Shown: positions 1-7,331, counted from the stretch's first letter. The stretch is DNA of 11,448 bases from Castellaniella sp. UBA6218 (GCA_002421865.1 DISE01000087.1:1225-12672), one strand, 5' to 3'. Notes: a model not told the origin generated them from the sequence alone. Numbers and translations: made by a program.

Positions 1-1475
1 CCGCCCGACAGTTTCAATCCGCGTTCGCCGACCGGCGTCTCGTAGCCCTGGGGCAGCGACGCGATGAAATCGTGGATGTGGGCGGCCCGCGCCGCCTGCT
101 CGACGTCTTCCTGGGTGGCGTCGGGGCGTCCATAGGCGATGTTGTAGCCGATGGTGTCGTTGAACAGTACGGTGTCCTGAGGCACGATGCCGATATGGGC
201 ACGCAGGCTGGCCTGTGTGTACTCGCGGATGTCCCGGCCATTCACCCGCACGCTGCCCGCCGTGGGATCGTAGAAGCGGAACAACAGGCGCGACAAGGTC
301 GATTTCCCGGCGCCGGAGGCGCCGACAACCGCCAACGAGCCTCCCGCCGGCACGCTGAAGCCGACCCCATGCAGGATCTGGCGGTCCGGCTGGTAGGCGA
401 AATCCACGGCTTCGAAGGCCAGGCTGGCACGTTCTGTCCGCAATTCGACGGCATCGGGACGGTCGGCCACTTCCTGGCGGTTGCCCAGCAGGTCGAACAT
501 GCGTTCCATGTCGGCCAGGGCGTGCTTGATCTCCCGATAGACGAAGCCCAGGAAATTCAGCGGCGCGTACAACTGGGTCAGGTAGGCCGACACCAGTACC
601 ACGTCGCCCACGGTCATGTGGCCCAGCACCACCCCGCGCGCCGATTGCCACAGCAGCGCGGTCATACCCAGCGTGATGATGACGCCCTGTCCCATGTTCA
701 GCAGGTTCAGCGACACCTGGTTGCGCACGGCCGAGTCCACCCAGCGCGCCATGTCGGTATCGTAGCGGTGGCTCTCGTAATCTTCGTTGCCGAAATACTT
801 GACGGTCTCGTAGTTCAGCAGCGCATCGACCGCCCGCCCGTTGGCCTGGCTGTCCAGGGTGTTCATGGTGCGGCGGTAGGCCATGCGGCGCTCCGTGACC
901 TTGAGCGTGAACAGGACGTAGGCTGCGATGGTGCCCAGCGTCAGCGCGGCGAAGATCCAGTCGTAGCGCCACAGCAGCACGCCCGTGACCATGGCGATCT
1001 CGAGCAGCGTGGGCGCGATGTTGAAGACCGTGAAATTGAGCAGGAAACCGATGCCCTTGGTGCCGCGCTCGATGTCGCGCGTCAGGCCGCCGGTGCGCCG
1101 GCCCATGTGGAAACGCAAGGACAGCGACAGCAGATGGCGGAAGACCTGGCCGGCGACCCGCTGGATGGCGCCCTGGGTCACGCGGGCGAACAGGGCGTCG
1201 CGCAGTTCGCCGAACACCGAAGTGGCCAGGCGCGACAGCCCATAGCCCAGCAGGGCCGCCAGGGGCACGGCCATCAGCGTCGGCGCCACGCCCAGCGCAT
1301 CGACGATATCCTTCAGCCAGACCGGCGTGGCGACGTTGGCGACCTTGGCCGTGACCAGACAGACGAAGGCCAGTGCGACCCGGCCGCGAAAAGCCCAGAC
1401 GTACGGCCACAGGGTCTTCAGGGTCAGCCAGTCGTCGCGCCGCTCGGGCGCGGGGCCGGTATGGGAAAAGCGCAT
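1..1475 (-). CDS. Atm1-type ABC exporter (half-transporter), C-terminus cut by window edge
   Basis: Inner-membrane ABC exporter of the Atm1/ABCB7/HMT1 family. These homodimers are linked to export of glutathione-type sulfur compounds and to Fe-S and heavy-metal homeostasis. About 491 residues are visible of an expected ~600. The N-terminal half is a six-helix membrane domain. It carries the family-typical stretch LLNYETVKYFGNEDYE, followed by helices around ALLWQSARGVVLGHMTVGDVV. The nucleotide-binding domain then shows Walker A GASGAGKST (residues 385-393, Lys391) and the Q-loop VPQDTVLF (Gln433). The sequence stops inside the LSGG signature, so Walker B and the H-loop lie outside the window. 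The ATG at 1475 is chosen because an in-frame stop lies a few codons upstream and no other start intervenes; its ribosome-binding site is weak. The gene is divergent from the sigma-factor gene and shares a 133-bp intergenic region with it. Family call is secure; the substrate is not known. Confidence 0.92.
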   Translation of the reverse strand, partial: MRFSHTGPAPERRDDWLTLKTLWPYVWAFRGRVALAFVCLVTAKVANVATPVWLKDIVDALGVAPTLMAVPLAALLGYGLSRLATSVFGELRDALFARVTQGAIQRVAGQVFRHLLSLSLRFHMGRRTGGLTRDIERGTKGIGFLLNFTVFNIAPTLLEIAMVTGVLLWRYDWIFAALTLGTIAAYVLFTLKVTERRMAYRRTMNTLDSQANGRAVDALLNYETVKYFGNEDYESHRYDTDMARWVDSAVRNQVSLNLLNMGQGVIITLGMTALLWQSARGVVLGHMTVGDVVLVSAYLTQLYAPLNFLGFVYREIKHALADMERMFDLLGNRQEVADRPDAVELRTERASLAFEAVDFAYQPDRQILHGVGFSVPAGGSLAVVGASGAGKSTLSRLLFRFYDPTAGSVRVNGRDIREYTQASLRAHIGIVPQDTVLFNDTIGYNIAYGRPDATQEDVEQAARAAHIHDFIASLPQGYETPVGERGLKLSG

Positions 1476-1554
1476 GGAGATATCCGGAAATCAGGCGAAT
1501 GGCGGATGGCAGGGTGCGCGAGGGCGGGACCGCATACAATAATGTCATCCCTGG

Positions 1555-1582
1555 GGAACGCGCCGCCCGACCCACGCGTTCC
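1555..1582. promoter_or_regulatory. Perfect 8-bp inverted repeat with ECF-like GGAAC boxes on both strands
   Basis: GGAACGCG (1555-1562) and CGCGTTCC (1575-1582) are perfect reverse complements separated by 12 bp, in the intergenic region between the Atm1 gene and the sigma gene. On each strand this reads GGAAC, 17 bp, CGTT, which resembles the -35/-10 pattern of some ECF sigma promoters. A plus start near 1588 would leave a leader of about 20 nt before the sigma gene. A minus start near 1548 would leave about 70 nt before the exporter. The alternative is an operator for a dimeric regulator. A separate sigma-70-like -10 (TACAAT, 1535-1540, plus) has no good -35. The repeat is certain; its role is inference. 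Confidence 0.45.
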
Positions 1583-1608
1583 GAGACCCGGTGAACGGGA
1601 AAGATTGT

Positions 1609-2136
1609 ATGACTGTTTCGGTTTTTGATTTCGAAGCGGAGCTGGGCGCCTGCGCGGCCGGCGACCGCGCCGCCTTTCTGGCGCTGTATCGTCAGGAGTC
1701 CCCCGCCATGCGCGCCCTGGCGCTGGCCATGCTGGACGATCCCGACGCGGCCGACGCCGTGCTGCACGAGACCTTCGTCCTGATCTGGCGGAACGCGGCA
1801 GGCTACAGCCCGGCCATCGGCACGGCGCGCGCCTGGATCTACAGCATCCTGCGCTACCGCGCTTCCGCTCACGCGCGGCAGATGCGCGCCGAAGGCCGCC
1901 ACCCGGCGGAAAACACCCCCCTGCCCCGTCTGAACCTGCCGTCCGACGCGCCAGCGGGCACGGTGGCCGGCACCCTGGCTTCCCTGCCCGGTCCGCAACT
2001 CGATGCCCTGCTGCAGGCCTATCTGCACGGCGGCGATCCGGCCCGCATCGCGGCCCGGCTGGATCGCTCCGAGCCCGACATCGAGGCGTCCCTGGACGCC
2101 GCCCTGGCACACATCGACGCGGCGGTGCGCGCATGA
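1609..2136 (+). CDS. ECF-like sigma-70 family RNA polymerase sigma factor
   Basis: Predicted 175-residue alternative sigma factor. Region 2 is recognisable at residues ~22-92: FLALYRQE, then DPDAADAVLHETFVLIWRNA and GTARAWIYSILRYRA, matching the core-binding and -10 recognition helices of ECF-type factors. Region 4 (residues ~123-172, LASLPGPQLDALLQAYLHGGDPARIAARLDRSEPDIEASL) has the right position and length but is divergent: the usual helix-turn-helix turn and the basic recognition helix are poorly conserved. The ATG at 1609 is preferred over a GTG at 1591 because GGGAAAG sits at a normal ribosome-binding distance before it. The stop overlaps the ATG of the next gene (ATGA), implying translational coupling to an anti-sigma factor. 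The target promoters are not known; autoregulation through the upstream palindrome is possible. Confidence 0.8.
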   Translation: MTVSVFDFEAELGACAAGDRAAFLALYRQESPAMRALALAMLDDPDAADAVLHETFVLIWRNAAGYSPAIGTARAWIYSILRYRASAHARQMRAEGRHPAENTPLPRLNLPSDAPAGTVAGTLASLPGPQLDALLQAYLHGGDPARIAARLDRSEPDIEASLDAALAHIDAAVRA

Positions 2137-2603
2137 AGCCCCTGCGCTCCTACTCCGACGACGAGATCGCCCGTTACGTGCTGGGCCTGGACATGCCCGA
2201 CCGCGTGGCGGACATCCAGTCGCGCCTGGCCCATGACAATGCGGCCGCGGCCCGCGCCTTGAAATGGGAAGCCTATTTCCTGGGGATCGTCGACGCGCTG
2301 CCCACGCAGCCCGTGCCCGGTGCCGTCCTGGACCGCATCCGCCAGAGCCTGGGCATGGAAATGGATGAGCCGCCCGTCGTGGGCGAATCCGCGCCGGACG
2401 ACGCCGCGCCGCGTCCGGCGGCCGTTGACGGACCTCGACATCGACGCACGCAGCGTGGCATCCGTCTGCGGCGCGGCCGCGTGGCCGCTGCGCTGGGCAT
2501 CGCCATCGCACTCTGCCTGGCGGCCCTGGCGCTATGGGCCGGCTTGCGCCCGGCGCCTGCCGGCACGGTCGTACAGCAGCCCGTACACCTGGAAAACCGC
2601 TAA
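2133..2603 (+). CDS. RskA-like transmembrane anti-sigma factor with very short periplasmic tail
   Basis: A 156-residue protein whose start overlaps the sigma-factor stop by four bases. The N-terminal cytoplasmic part has the RskA-type signature YVLGLDMPDRVADIQSRLAHDNAAAARALKWE (residues ~15-46), the segment that usually precedes the sigma-binding helices. A flexible, Pro- and Arg-rich linker follows (residues ~75-116), then one hydrophobic membrane helix (residues ~117-138). Only about 18 residues remain on the far side, ending QQPVHLENR. Canonical RskA proteins carry a sizeable extracytoplasmic domain here. I see no HxxxCxxC zinc motif, so this is not a ZAS-type anti-sigma. It probably holds the sigma factor at the inner membrane; how it would sense a signal with so short a tail is unclear. 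The function rests mainly on operon position and the N-terminal motif. Confidence 0.72.
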   Translation: MKPLRSYSDDEIARYVLGLDMPDRVADIQSRLAHDNAAAARALKWEAYFLGIVDALPTQPVPGAVLDRIRQSLGMEMDEPPVVGESAPDDAAPRPAAVDGPRHRRTQRGIRLRRGRVAAALGIAIALCLAALALWAGLRPAPAGTVVQQPVHLENR

Positions 2604-2622
2604 GCGGGCCTGCCGTCGCCAA

Positions 2623-2654
2623 ATGAAAACCCCAGCCACGGCTGGGGTTTTCAT
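2623..2654. terminator. Bidirectional rho-independent terminator
   Basis: ATGAAAACCCCAGC (2623-2636) and GCTGGGGTTTTCAT (2641-2654) are perfect complements around a CACG loop. The GC core is flanked by A4 on one side and T4 on the other, so the hairpin has a U-run in both transcript directions. It lies 19 bp after the anti-sigma stop (plus) and 24 bp after the MerR-gene stop (minus), so it can serve both converging operons. Confidence 0.9.
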
Positions 2655-2678
2655 GATGAGCCGGAAAGCGAACCGGAA

Positions 2679-3101
2679 TCAGAGATCCAGCAGCCCCGCC
2701 GCCTGATGGGCCCGGCGGTTGCCGTCCAGCGCCTGGGCCAGACGGTCTCGCGCGGCCAGCAGGTCGGCGCGCAGGGCCTGGAGTTCGGCGCCGCTCAGGC
2801 GAACGGCGGCGTCCTGATCGTGCGGCGCGTCGCCGCTGTCGCCCAGGCGGTTGCGCGCCCCCGCGATGGTGAAGCCCTGTTCGTAGAGCAGGTCGCGGAT
2901 GCGGCGCACGAGCAGGACTTCATGGTGCTGATAGTAGCGGCGGTTGCCGCGCCGCTTGACCGGTTTGAGCTGGACGAATTCCTGTTCCCAATAACGCAGG
3001 ATGTGCGGCTTGACCCCGCACAGTTCCGAAACCTCGCCGATGGTGAAATAACGCTTCGCGGGAATCGGCGGCAGCGCGGCCGCGGGCGTGGCGGGCGTCA
3101 T
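2679..3101 (-). CDS. MerR-family transcriptional regulator (ihfA-linked type)
   Basis: A 140-residue DNA-binding regulator. The winged helix-turn-helix spans residues ~18-86: YFTIGEVSELCGVKPHILRYWEQEF, then RRGNRRYYQHHEVLLVRRIRDLLYEQGFTIAGARNRL. This is classic MerR architecture, with the RRYY wing. Residues ~102-128 (LSGAELQALRADLLAARDRLAQAL) form a predicted dimerisation coiled coil. No conserved cysteines of metal-sensing MerR proteins are present, so metal sensing is unlikely. Its ATG overlaps the ihfA stop (ATGA), indicating coupled translation. From general knowledge, a MerR gene directly after ihfA is a recurring arrangement in proteobacteria, but its regulon and ligand are undefined. 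It is the last gene of the operon and is followed by the bidirectional terminator. Confidence 0.88.
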   Translation of the reverse strand: MTPATPAAALPPIPAKRYFTIGEVSELCGVKPHILRYWEQEFVQLKPVKRRGNRRYYQHHEVLLVRRIRDLLYEQGFTIAGARNRLGDSGDAPHDQDAAVRLSGAELQALRADLLAARDRLAQALDGNRRAHQAAGLLDL

Positions 3102-3406
3102 GCGGCGTCTCCATCGGAACCCACGCCGTCCTTGAGCTTCTGGCTGGCATGGAAGGTGACCACCCGGCGTGCGGCGATCGGGATGACCTCGCCGGTCTTG
3201 GGATTGCGTCCGGGCCTCGGCGGCTTGTTGCGCACCTGGAAGCTGCCGAAACCCGACAGCTTGACCTCGGTACCCTGGACCAGGGCGTCGCGAACCTCGG
3301 AGAAGAACGTGTCCACGATGTCCTTGGCTTCGCGCTTGTTCAGGCCCACGCGTTCGAACAACAGTTCGGCGAGGTGGGCTTTGGTGAGCGTCCGATCCGT
3401 ATTCAC
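3098..3406 (-). CDS. ihfA: Integration host factor subunit alpha
   Basis: IHF-alpha pairs with IHF-beta to bend DNA sharply at specific sites, acting in nucleoid structure, recombination and sigma-54 promoter activation. About 102 residues are present, close to the E. coli length (99). Diagnostic segments are LTKAHLAELLFERVGLNKREAKDIVDTFF, VKLSGFGSFQVR and the DNA-intercalating arm RPGRNPKTGEVIPIAARRVVTF. There is no ATG start. A GTG at 3406 or the adjacent TTG at 3409 must be used; AGGAG (3416-3420) lies 9 or 6 nt before them and overlaps the pheT stop codon (TAGGAG). GTG is chosen as the commoner alternative start. The gene follows pheT by only a few bases, the same order as in E. coli pheST-ihfA, and overlaps the MerR gene downstream. 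Confidence 0.95.
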   Translation of the reverse strand: MNTDRTLTKAHLAELLFERVGLNKREAKDIVDTFFSEVRDALVQGTEVKLSGFGSFQVRNKPPRPGRNPKTGEVIPIAARRVVTFHASQKLKDGVGSDGDAA

Positions 3407-3418
3407 CAACGATTTCTC

Positions 3419-5824
3419 CTATGAGCGCAGGCGCGCGCCATGTGTCTCGGTCAGGGCGTCGAGCAGGCTTTGCACGCAATGTTCGACCTGGCGGTCCTCC
3501 AGCGTCGCGTCGCGTCCCTGGAGCCAGAGACGCAGCGCCAGGCTGCGTTGCTGTGAAGTCGCGGCTTCGCGCCAGATATCGAACAGTTTAATGTCTTTGA
3601 CCACGGAGAGGGTATCGTCGGCCGCGATCCGCTGACGCAGTGTATCAAGCAGCGACTGCCACGGCACATCCGCATCCACCCAGATCGCCAGATCCCGCAC
3701 CGCCACGGGCTGCCGGGACTGTTCCCTTGGATTGGGGAAGATACGTTCCGACACGGCTTCGGCGTCGAGCTCGAAGACGACGGGCGCATGCGGCAGGCCC
3801 AATGCTTGCGCCCAGCGCGGATGGACTTCGCCCAGCCAGCCGATCGCGTCGCCGTCCAGCAGCAGCCGGGCGCTGCGCCCGGGATGCAGCGCGGGATGGC
3901 TGGCGGCCTCGCAGCGCAGGCCGGCCGCTCGCGCGCCCAGCAATGCTTCCAGGTCGCGCTTGACGTCGAAGAAATCCACCGCGCGGACCGGCTCGCCCCA
4001 TTGTTCGTCCAGAGCCGGCCCCCAGGCCGCGGCGGCCAGGTGGGTGGGCTGTGCCACGCCTGCGACGGTCAGGCCGCCGTCCGCCATCGCAGGGTCCCGT
4101 GCGAACACGCGGCCCAGCTCGAAGACCCGCACGCGCGTCTGGCGGTGCTTGACGTTGTGGGCGATGTTGGCCAGCAGGCCGCCGATCAGGCCGGAGCGCA
4201 TCACCGCCAGTTGGCTGGCAATGGGGTTGAGCAGGCGGATGGGGTCGGCGTTGCCGCAGTAGTCCCGTTCCCAGGCTTCCTCGACGAAGGAAAAATTGAT
4301 GACTTCCTGGTAGTCGCGCGCGGCCAGGGCGGCGCGCAGCGCATGCGGACCGTACAGTGTCTCGGGTACCGCCCGCATGACCGCCGGCGCCACTGGCGGC
4401 CGGTCGGGGATGCGGTCAAAGCCGTGAATGCGGGCGACTTCCTCGATCAGGTCTTCCTCGATCACCAGGTCGAAGCGCGCGGCGGGCGGCGTGACGATGA
4501 AATCGTCGCCTTGCCGCTCGAATGCGAAACCCAGACGCGCGAAAACGTCGCCGACGGCTTCGGCGTCCAGCGGGATCCCCAGCACGCGGGTGCAGCGCGC
4601 CAGGCGCATGCGCACGGGTTCGCGCGCGGGCAGGTTCACGATCCGGTCATCCAGCGGGCCTGCCTGACCGCCGCAGACGTCCAGGATCAGAGCCGTCATG
4701 AGATCCAGATGCTCGGGAATGGTGGCGAAATCCACCCCGCGCTCGAAGCGGTGGCCCGCCTCGGAGTTGAGCTTGTAGCGGCGCGGCCGGCCCATGATGG
4801 CCTCAGGCCACCAGAAGGCCGCTTCCAGATAGACATCGGTCGTGTCCAGGCTCACGGCGGAGGCCTGGCCGCCCATGATGCCGGCCATGCTTTCCAGCGA
4901 TCCGCCGGCCTCGATGACGCCCACGTCGGATGCCAGTTCGACGGTCTGGTCGTTGAGCAGTTCCAGCCGTTCACCGTCGCGCGCCCAGCGCACCGTCAGA
5001 CCGCCCTCGATCCGCTTGAGATCGAAAACGTGGGTGGGACGCCCCAGTTCCAGCATGACGTAGTTGGAGATATCCACCAGCGCCGACACCGGTCGCTGGC
5101 CGGCGCGCTCCAGGCGCGACTTGATCCACTCGGGCGTGGCGGCGCGGGCGTTCACACCGCGGACGATACGCCCGGCGAAACGGCCGCACAGGTCCGGTGC
5201 CTGCACGGTCACGGGCAGGCGGTCCTCGAGGGTCACGGGGACCTGGGGAACATCCGGCGCGCGCAGCGCGCAACCCGTCAGGGCCGCAACCTCGCGCGCC
5301 ACGCCCAGGATGGACAGGCAGTCGGCCCGGTTGGGGGTCAGCTTCAGGGTATAGATCGTGTCGTCCAGATCCAGGGCCTGGCGCAGGTCCTGTCCCGGTG
5401 TCAGTTCGGCGGGCAGTTCAAGCAGGCCGGCATGATCCTGGGACAGGCCCAGTTCTCGGGCCGAACACAGCATGCCGCGCGATTCGACGCCGCGCATCTT
5501 GACGGGGCCGATGCGCATGCCGCCCGGCAGTTCCGCGCCCACACGGGCCAGGGGCACCACCAGCCCGGCCGCCGCGTTGGGGGCGCCGCAGACGATCTGC
5601 AGCGGATCGCCCGAGCCATCGTCGACCCGGCAGACGCGCAATTTGTCGGCGTCGGGATGCGGTTCGGCCGATTCGATGCGCGCCACCACGACGCCGGAGA
5701 ACGGCGGCGCGTAGGGTTCGGCGTCCTCGACCTCGAGGCCGGCCATGGTCAGCCGGTGGGCGAGTTCCTGGCCGTCGATGTCGGGATCAGCCCAGGCGCG
5801 CAGCCATGATTCGGGAAATTGCAT
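3419..5824 (-). CDS. pheT: Phenylalanine--tRNA ligase beta subunit
   Basis: Beta subunit of the cytoplasmic (alpha-beta)2 PheRS, which binds tRNA-Phe and carries the editing site that clears Tyr-tRNA-Phe. It has 801 residues (E. coli 795). Domains in order: an EMAP-II-like tRNA-binding domain (~39-150, FSGVVVARIESAEPHPDADKL and NAAAGLVVPLARVG); B3/B4 editing domain (~210-385); B5 domain (~400-475, LIEEVARIHGFDRIP); catalytic-like core (~485-690); and a C-terminal ferredoxin-like anticodon-binding domain (~703-801, RDLAIWVDADVPW and IKLFDIWREA). The ATG at 5824 gives the conserved N-terminus MQFPESWLRAW. It lies 33 bp after pheS with only a weak Shine-Dalgarno, consistent with coupled translation. 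The protein looks full-length and intact. Confidence 0.98.
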   Translation of the reverse strand: MQFPESWLRAWADPDIDGQELAHRLTMAGLEVEDAEPYAPPFSGVVVARIESAEPHPDADKLRVCRVDDGSGDPLQIVCGAPNAAAGLVVPLARVGAELPGGMRIGPVKMRGVESRGMLCSARELGLSQDHAGLLELPAELTPGQDLRQALDLDDTIYTLKLTPNRADCLSILGVAREVAALTGCALRAPDVPQVPVTLEDRLPVTVQAPDLCGRFAGRIVRGVNARAATPEWIKSRLERAGQRPVSALVDISNYVMLELGRPTHVFDLKRIEGGLTVRWARDGERLELLNDQTVELASDVGVIEAGGSLESMAGIMGGQASAVSLDTTDVYLEAAFWWPEAIMGRPRRYKLNSEAGHRFERGVDFATIPEHLDLMTALILDVCGGQAGPLDDRIVNLPAREPVRMRLARCTRVLGIPLDAEAVGDVFARLGFAFERQGDDFIVTPPAARFDLVIEEDLIEEVARIHGFDRIPDRPPVAPAVMRAVPETLYGPHALRAALAARDYQEVINFSFVEEAWERDYCGNADPIRLLNPIASQLAVMRSGLIGGLLANIAHNVKHRQTRVRVFELGRVFARDPAMADGGLTVAGVAQPTHLAAAAWGPALDEQWGEPVRAVDFFDVKRDLEALLGARAAGLRCEAASHPALHPGRSARLLLDGDAIGWLGEVHPRWAQALGLPHAPVVFELDAEAVSERIFPNPREQSRQPVAVRDLAIWVDADVPWQSLLDTLRQRIAADDTLSVVKDIKLFDIWREAATSQQRSLALRLWLQGRDATLEDRQVEHCVQSLLDALTETHGARLRS

Positions 5825-5857
5825 GATTCGGATTCCGTGTCGCTGAGGCCTGGGGGC

Positions 5858-6880
5858 CTAGTCGTTGAACTGGCGCAGGAAGCGCAGGTCGCCCTCGAAG
5901 AACTGGCGCAGGTCGTCCACGCCGTAACGCAGCATGGTCAGGCGCTCCAGACCGGAGCCGAAGGCGAAGCCGATATAGCGTTCCGGGTCCAGCCCGAAAT
6001 TGCGCACGACCTGGGGATGCACCTGGCCAGAGCCGGAGATTTCCAGCCAGCGTCCCTGGTTGGGGCCGGAGGTGAACATCATGTCGATCTCGGCCGAGGG
6101 CTCGGTGAACGGAAAGAACGAAGGCCGGAAGCGCAGGGTCAGATCGTCGGTCTCGAAGAAGGCCCGCAGGAAGTTCGTATAGACGCCCTTGAGATCCGCG
6201 AAGGAGATATCCTCGGCGATCCAGAGGCCTTCGACCTGATGGAACATGGGGGAATGGGTGGCGTCACTGTCGACGCGGTAGGTGCGCCCCGGCGCGATGA
6301 CCTTGATGGGCGGCTTGTTCATGCGGGCATAGCGCACCTGCATGGGGCTGGTGTGGGTGCGCAGCACCAGCGGCAGCCCGCCCGCGTCCCGCATGTCCAC
6401 GTAGAACGTGTCCTGCATGGAGCGCGCCGGATGATTTTCCGGATTGTTCAGGGCGGTGAAATTGGTCCAGTCGTTTTCGATCTCGGGGCCGTCGGCCACA
6501 TCGAAACCGATGGAGCGGAAGATCTGCTCGACACGTTGCCAGGTGCGGATCACCGGATGGACGCCGCCGACGCCGCGCCCCCGGCCCGGCAGGGTGACAT
6601 CGATGGTCTCGGTCGCCAGGCGCCGGTCCAGTTCGGCCTGCGCCAGTTCGCCGCGCCGCGCATTCAGGAGCGCCTCGACCTGCTGCTTGGCCTGGTTGAT
6701 CTGCGCGCCGCGCGTGCGCTTTTCCTCGCCCTGCAGAGCCGCGAGGCCCTTGAGCAGCGCGGTCAGCGATCCTTGCTTGCCCAGGAAGACGGCTTTTTCA
6801 TTTTCCAGCGTGGCGGCGTCCCCGGCCTGGGCGAAACGGTCGCGGGCCTGGGCAATCAGTTCGTCGAGCGATGAGTCCAT
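5858..6880 (-). CDS. pheS: Phenylalanine--tRNA ligase alpha subunit
   Basis: Catalytic alpha subunit of PheRS, a class II synthetase that activates phenylalanine and charges tRNA-Phe. It has 340 residues (E. coli 327). The N-terminal coiled coil is residues ~1-85. Motif 1 lies around GGVHPVIRTWQRVEQIF (~106-121), motif 2 around LTLRFRPSFFPFTEPSAEID (~247-266) and motif 3 at GFAFGSGLERLTMLRYGVDDLR (~304-325). The alanine equivalent to E. coli Ala294 is kept (Ala306 in GFAFG), so normal phenylalanine specificity is expected. GSGLER has Ser where E. coli has Met (GMGMER), a mild variant. The ATG at 6880 (MDSSLDEL) is chosen; an in-frame TTG at 6892 lacks support. A hairpin with terminator features stands just upstream, between rplT and pheS. 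Confidence 0.97.
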   Translation of the reverse strand: MDSSLDELIAQARDRFAQAGDAATLENEKAVFLGKQGSLTALLKGLAALQGEEKRTRGAQINQAKQQVEALLNARRGELAQAELDRRLATETIDVTLPGRGRGVGGVHPVIRTWQRVEQIFRSIGFDVADGPEIENDWTNFTALNNPENHPARSMQDTFYVDMRDAGGLPLVLRTHTSPMQVRYARMNKPPIKVIAPGRTYRVDSDATHSPMFHQVEGLWIAEDISFADLKGVYTNFLRAFFETDDLTLRFRPSFFPFTEPSAEIDMMFTSGPNQGRWLEISGSGQVHPQVVRNFGLDPERYIGFAFGSGLERLTMLRYGVDDLRQFFEGDLRFLRQFND

Positions 6881-6890
6881 GGTGCATTCC

Positions 6891-6926
6891 AAAACGCAAA
6901 CGGAGCCCGATGGAGCTCCGTTTGCG
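6891..6926 (-). terminator. Terminator/attenuator hairpin between rplT and pheS
   Basis: Read on the minus strand, CGCAAACGGAGC (6926-6915), an 8-nt loop and GCTCCGTTTGCG (6906-6895) form a perfect 12-bp stem directly followed by TTTT (6894-6891). It begins 32 nt after the rplT stop and ends 10 nt before the pheS ATG. An imperfect hairpin (GACACAG/CTGTATC, about 6957-6930) precedes it. The position matches the E. coli pheM-pheST attenuator, so the hairpin probably reduces readthrough from rplT into pheST, perhaps conditionally. The structure is clear; conditional control is inference. Confidence 0.75.
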
Positions 6927-6958
6927 ATGATACAGAATCGAAAACGAAACTGTGTCGG

Positions 6959-7318
6959 TCAGGCGGCCAGCGCGGATTTCGCCTGGGCCACGACGGCGGC
7001 GAAGCCCGCCTTGTCGCGCACGGCCATGTCGGCGAGGACCTTGCGGTCGAGTTCGATCGAGGCCTTCTTCAGACCGGCGATGAAGACGCTGTAGGTCACG
7101 CCCAGTTCGCGGCAGCCCGCATTGATGCGGGTGATCCACAGGGCGCGGAAGGTGCGCTTCTTGTTGCGGCGGTCGCGGTAGGCGTATTGGCCGGCGCGCA
7201 TGACCGCCTGTTTGGCGATCCGGAAGACGTTGCCGCGGCGGCCGCGGTAGCCCTTGGCGGCCTTGATGACTTTTTTATGGCGTGCACGAGCGGTGACGCC
7301 GCGTTTGACGCGAGGCAT
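6959..7318 (-). CDS. rplT: 50S ribosomal protein L20
   Basis: Primary 23S rRNA-binding protein needed for early 50S assembly; in several bacteria it also represses translation of its own operon. It has 119 residues, the normal bacterial length. The basic N-terminal helix MPRVKRGVTARARHKKVIKAAKGYRGRRGNVF and the globular part RALWITRINAGCRELGVTYSVFIAGLKKASIELDRKVLADMA are fully conserved. The ATG at 7318 is preceded by GGAG at a 7-nt spacing, 13 bp after the rpmI stop. It ends with TGA at 6959. The reading frame after that stop stays open all the way into pheS. Confidence 0.98.
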   Translation of the reverse strand: MPRVKRGVTARARHKKVIKAAKGYRGRRGNVFRIAKQAVMRAGQYAYRDRRNKKRTFRALWITRINAGCRELGVTYSVFIAGLKKASIELDRKVLADMAVRDKAGFAAVVAQAKSALAA

Positions 7319-7331
7319 GTGTAATCTCCGA

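Noticed and set aside
72..1628. Plus-strand open frame of 518 codons across the Atm1 gene
   Set aside because: Antisense shadow of the ABC exporter; composition is non-protein-like and no domain is seen.
2604..2678. tRNA gene after the ihfA-MerR pair, as seen in some proteobacteria
   Set aside because: Only the bidirectional terminator is present; no cloverleaf.
2679..3479. 266-codon minus-strand frame suggesting a longer MerR protein
   Set aside because: The first ~126 codons run through ihfA and the end of pheT in another frame. The MerR ATG at 3101 gives a normal family length and overlaps the ihfA stop.
3788..5809. Long open frame (673 codons) antisense to pheT, plus strand
   Set aside because: It is the mirror of a fully conserved pheT in GC-rich DNA. 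The translation is Gln/His/Arg/Gly-rich with no recognisable domain.
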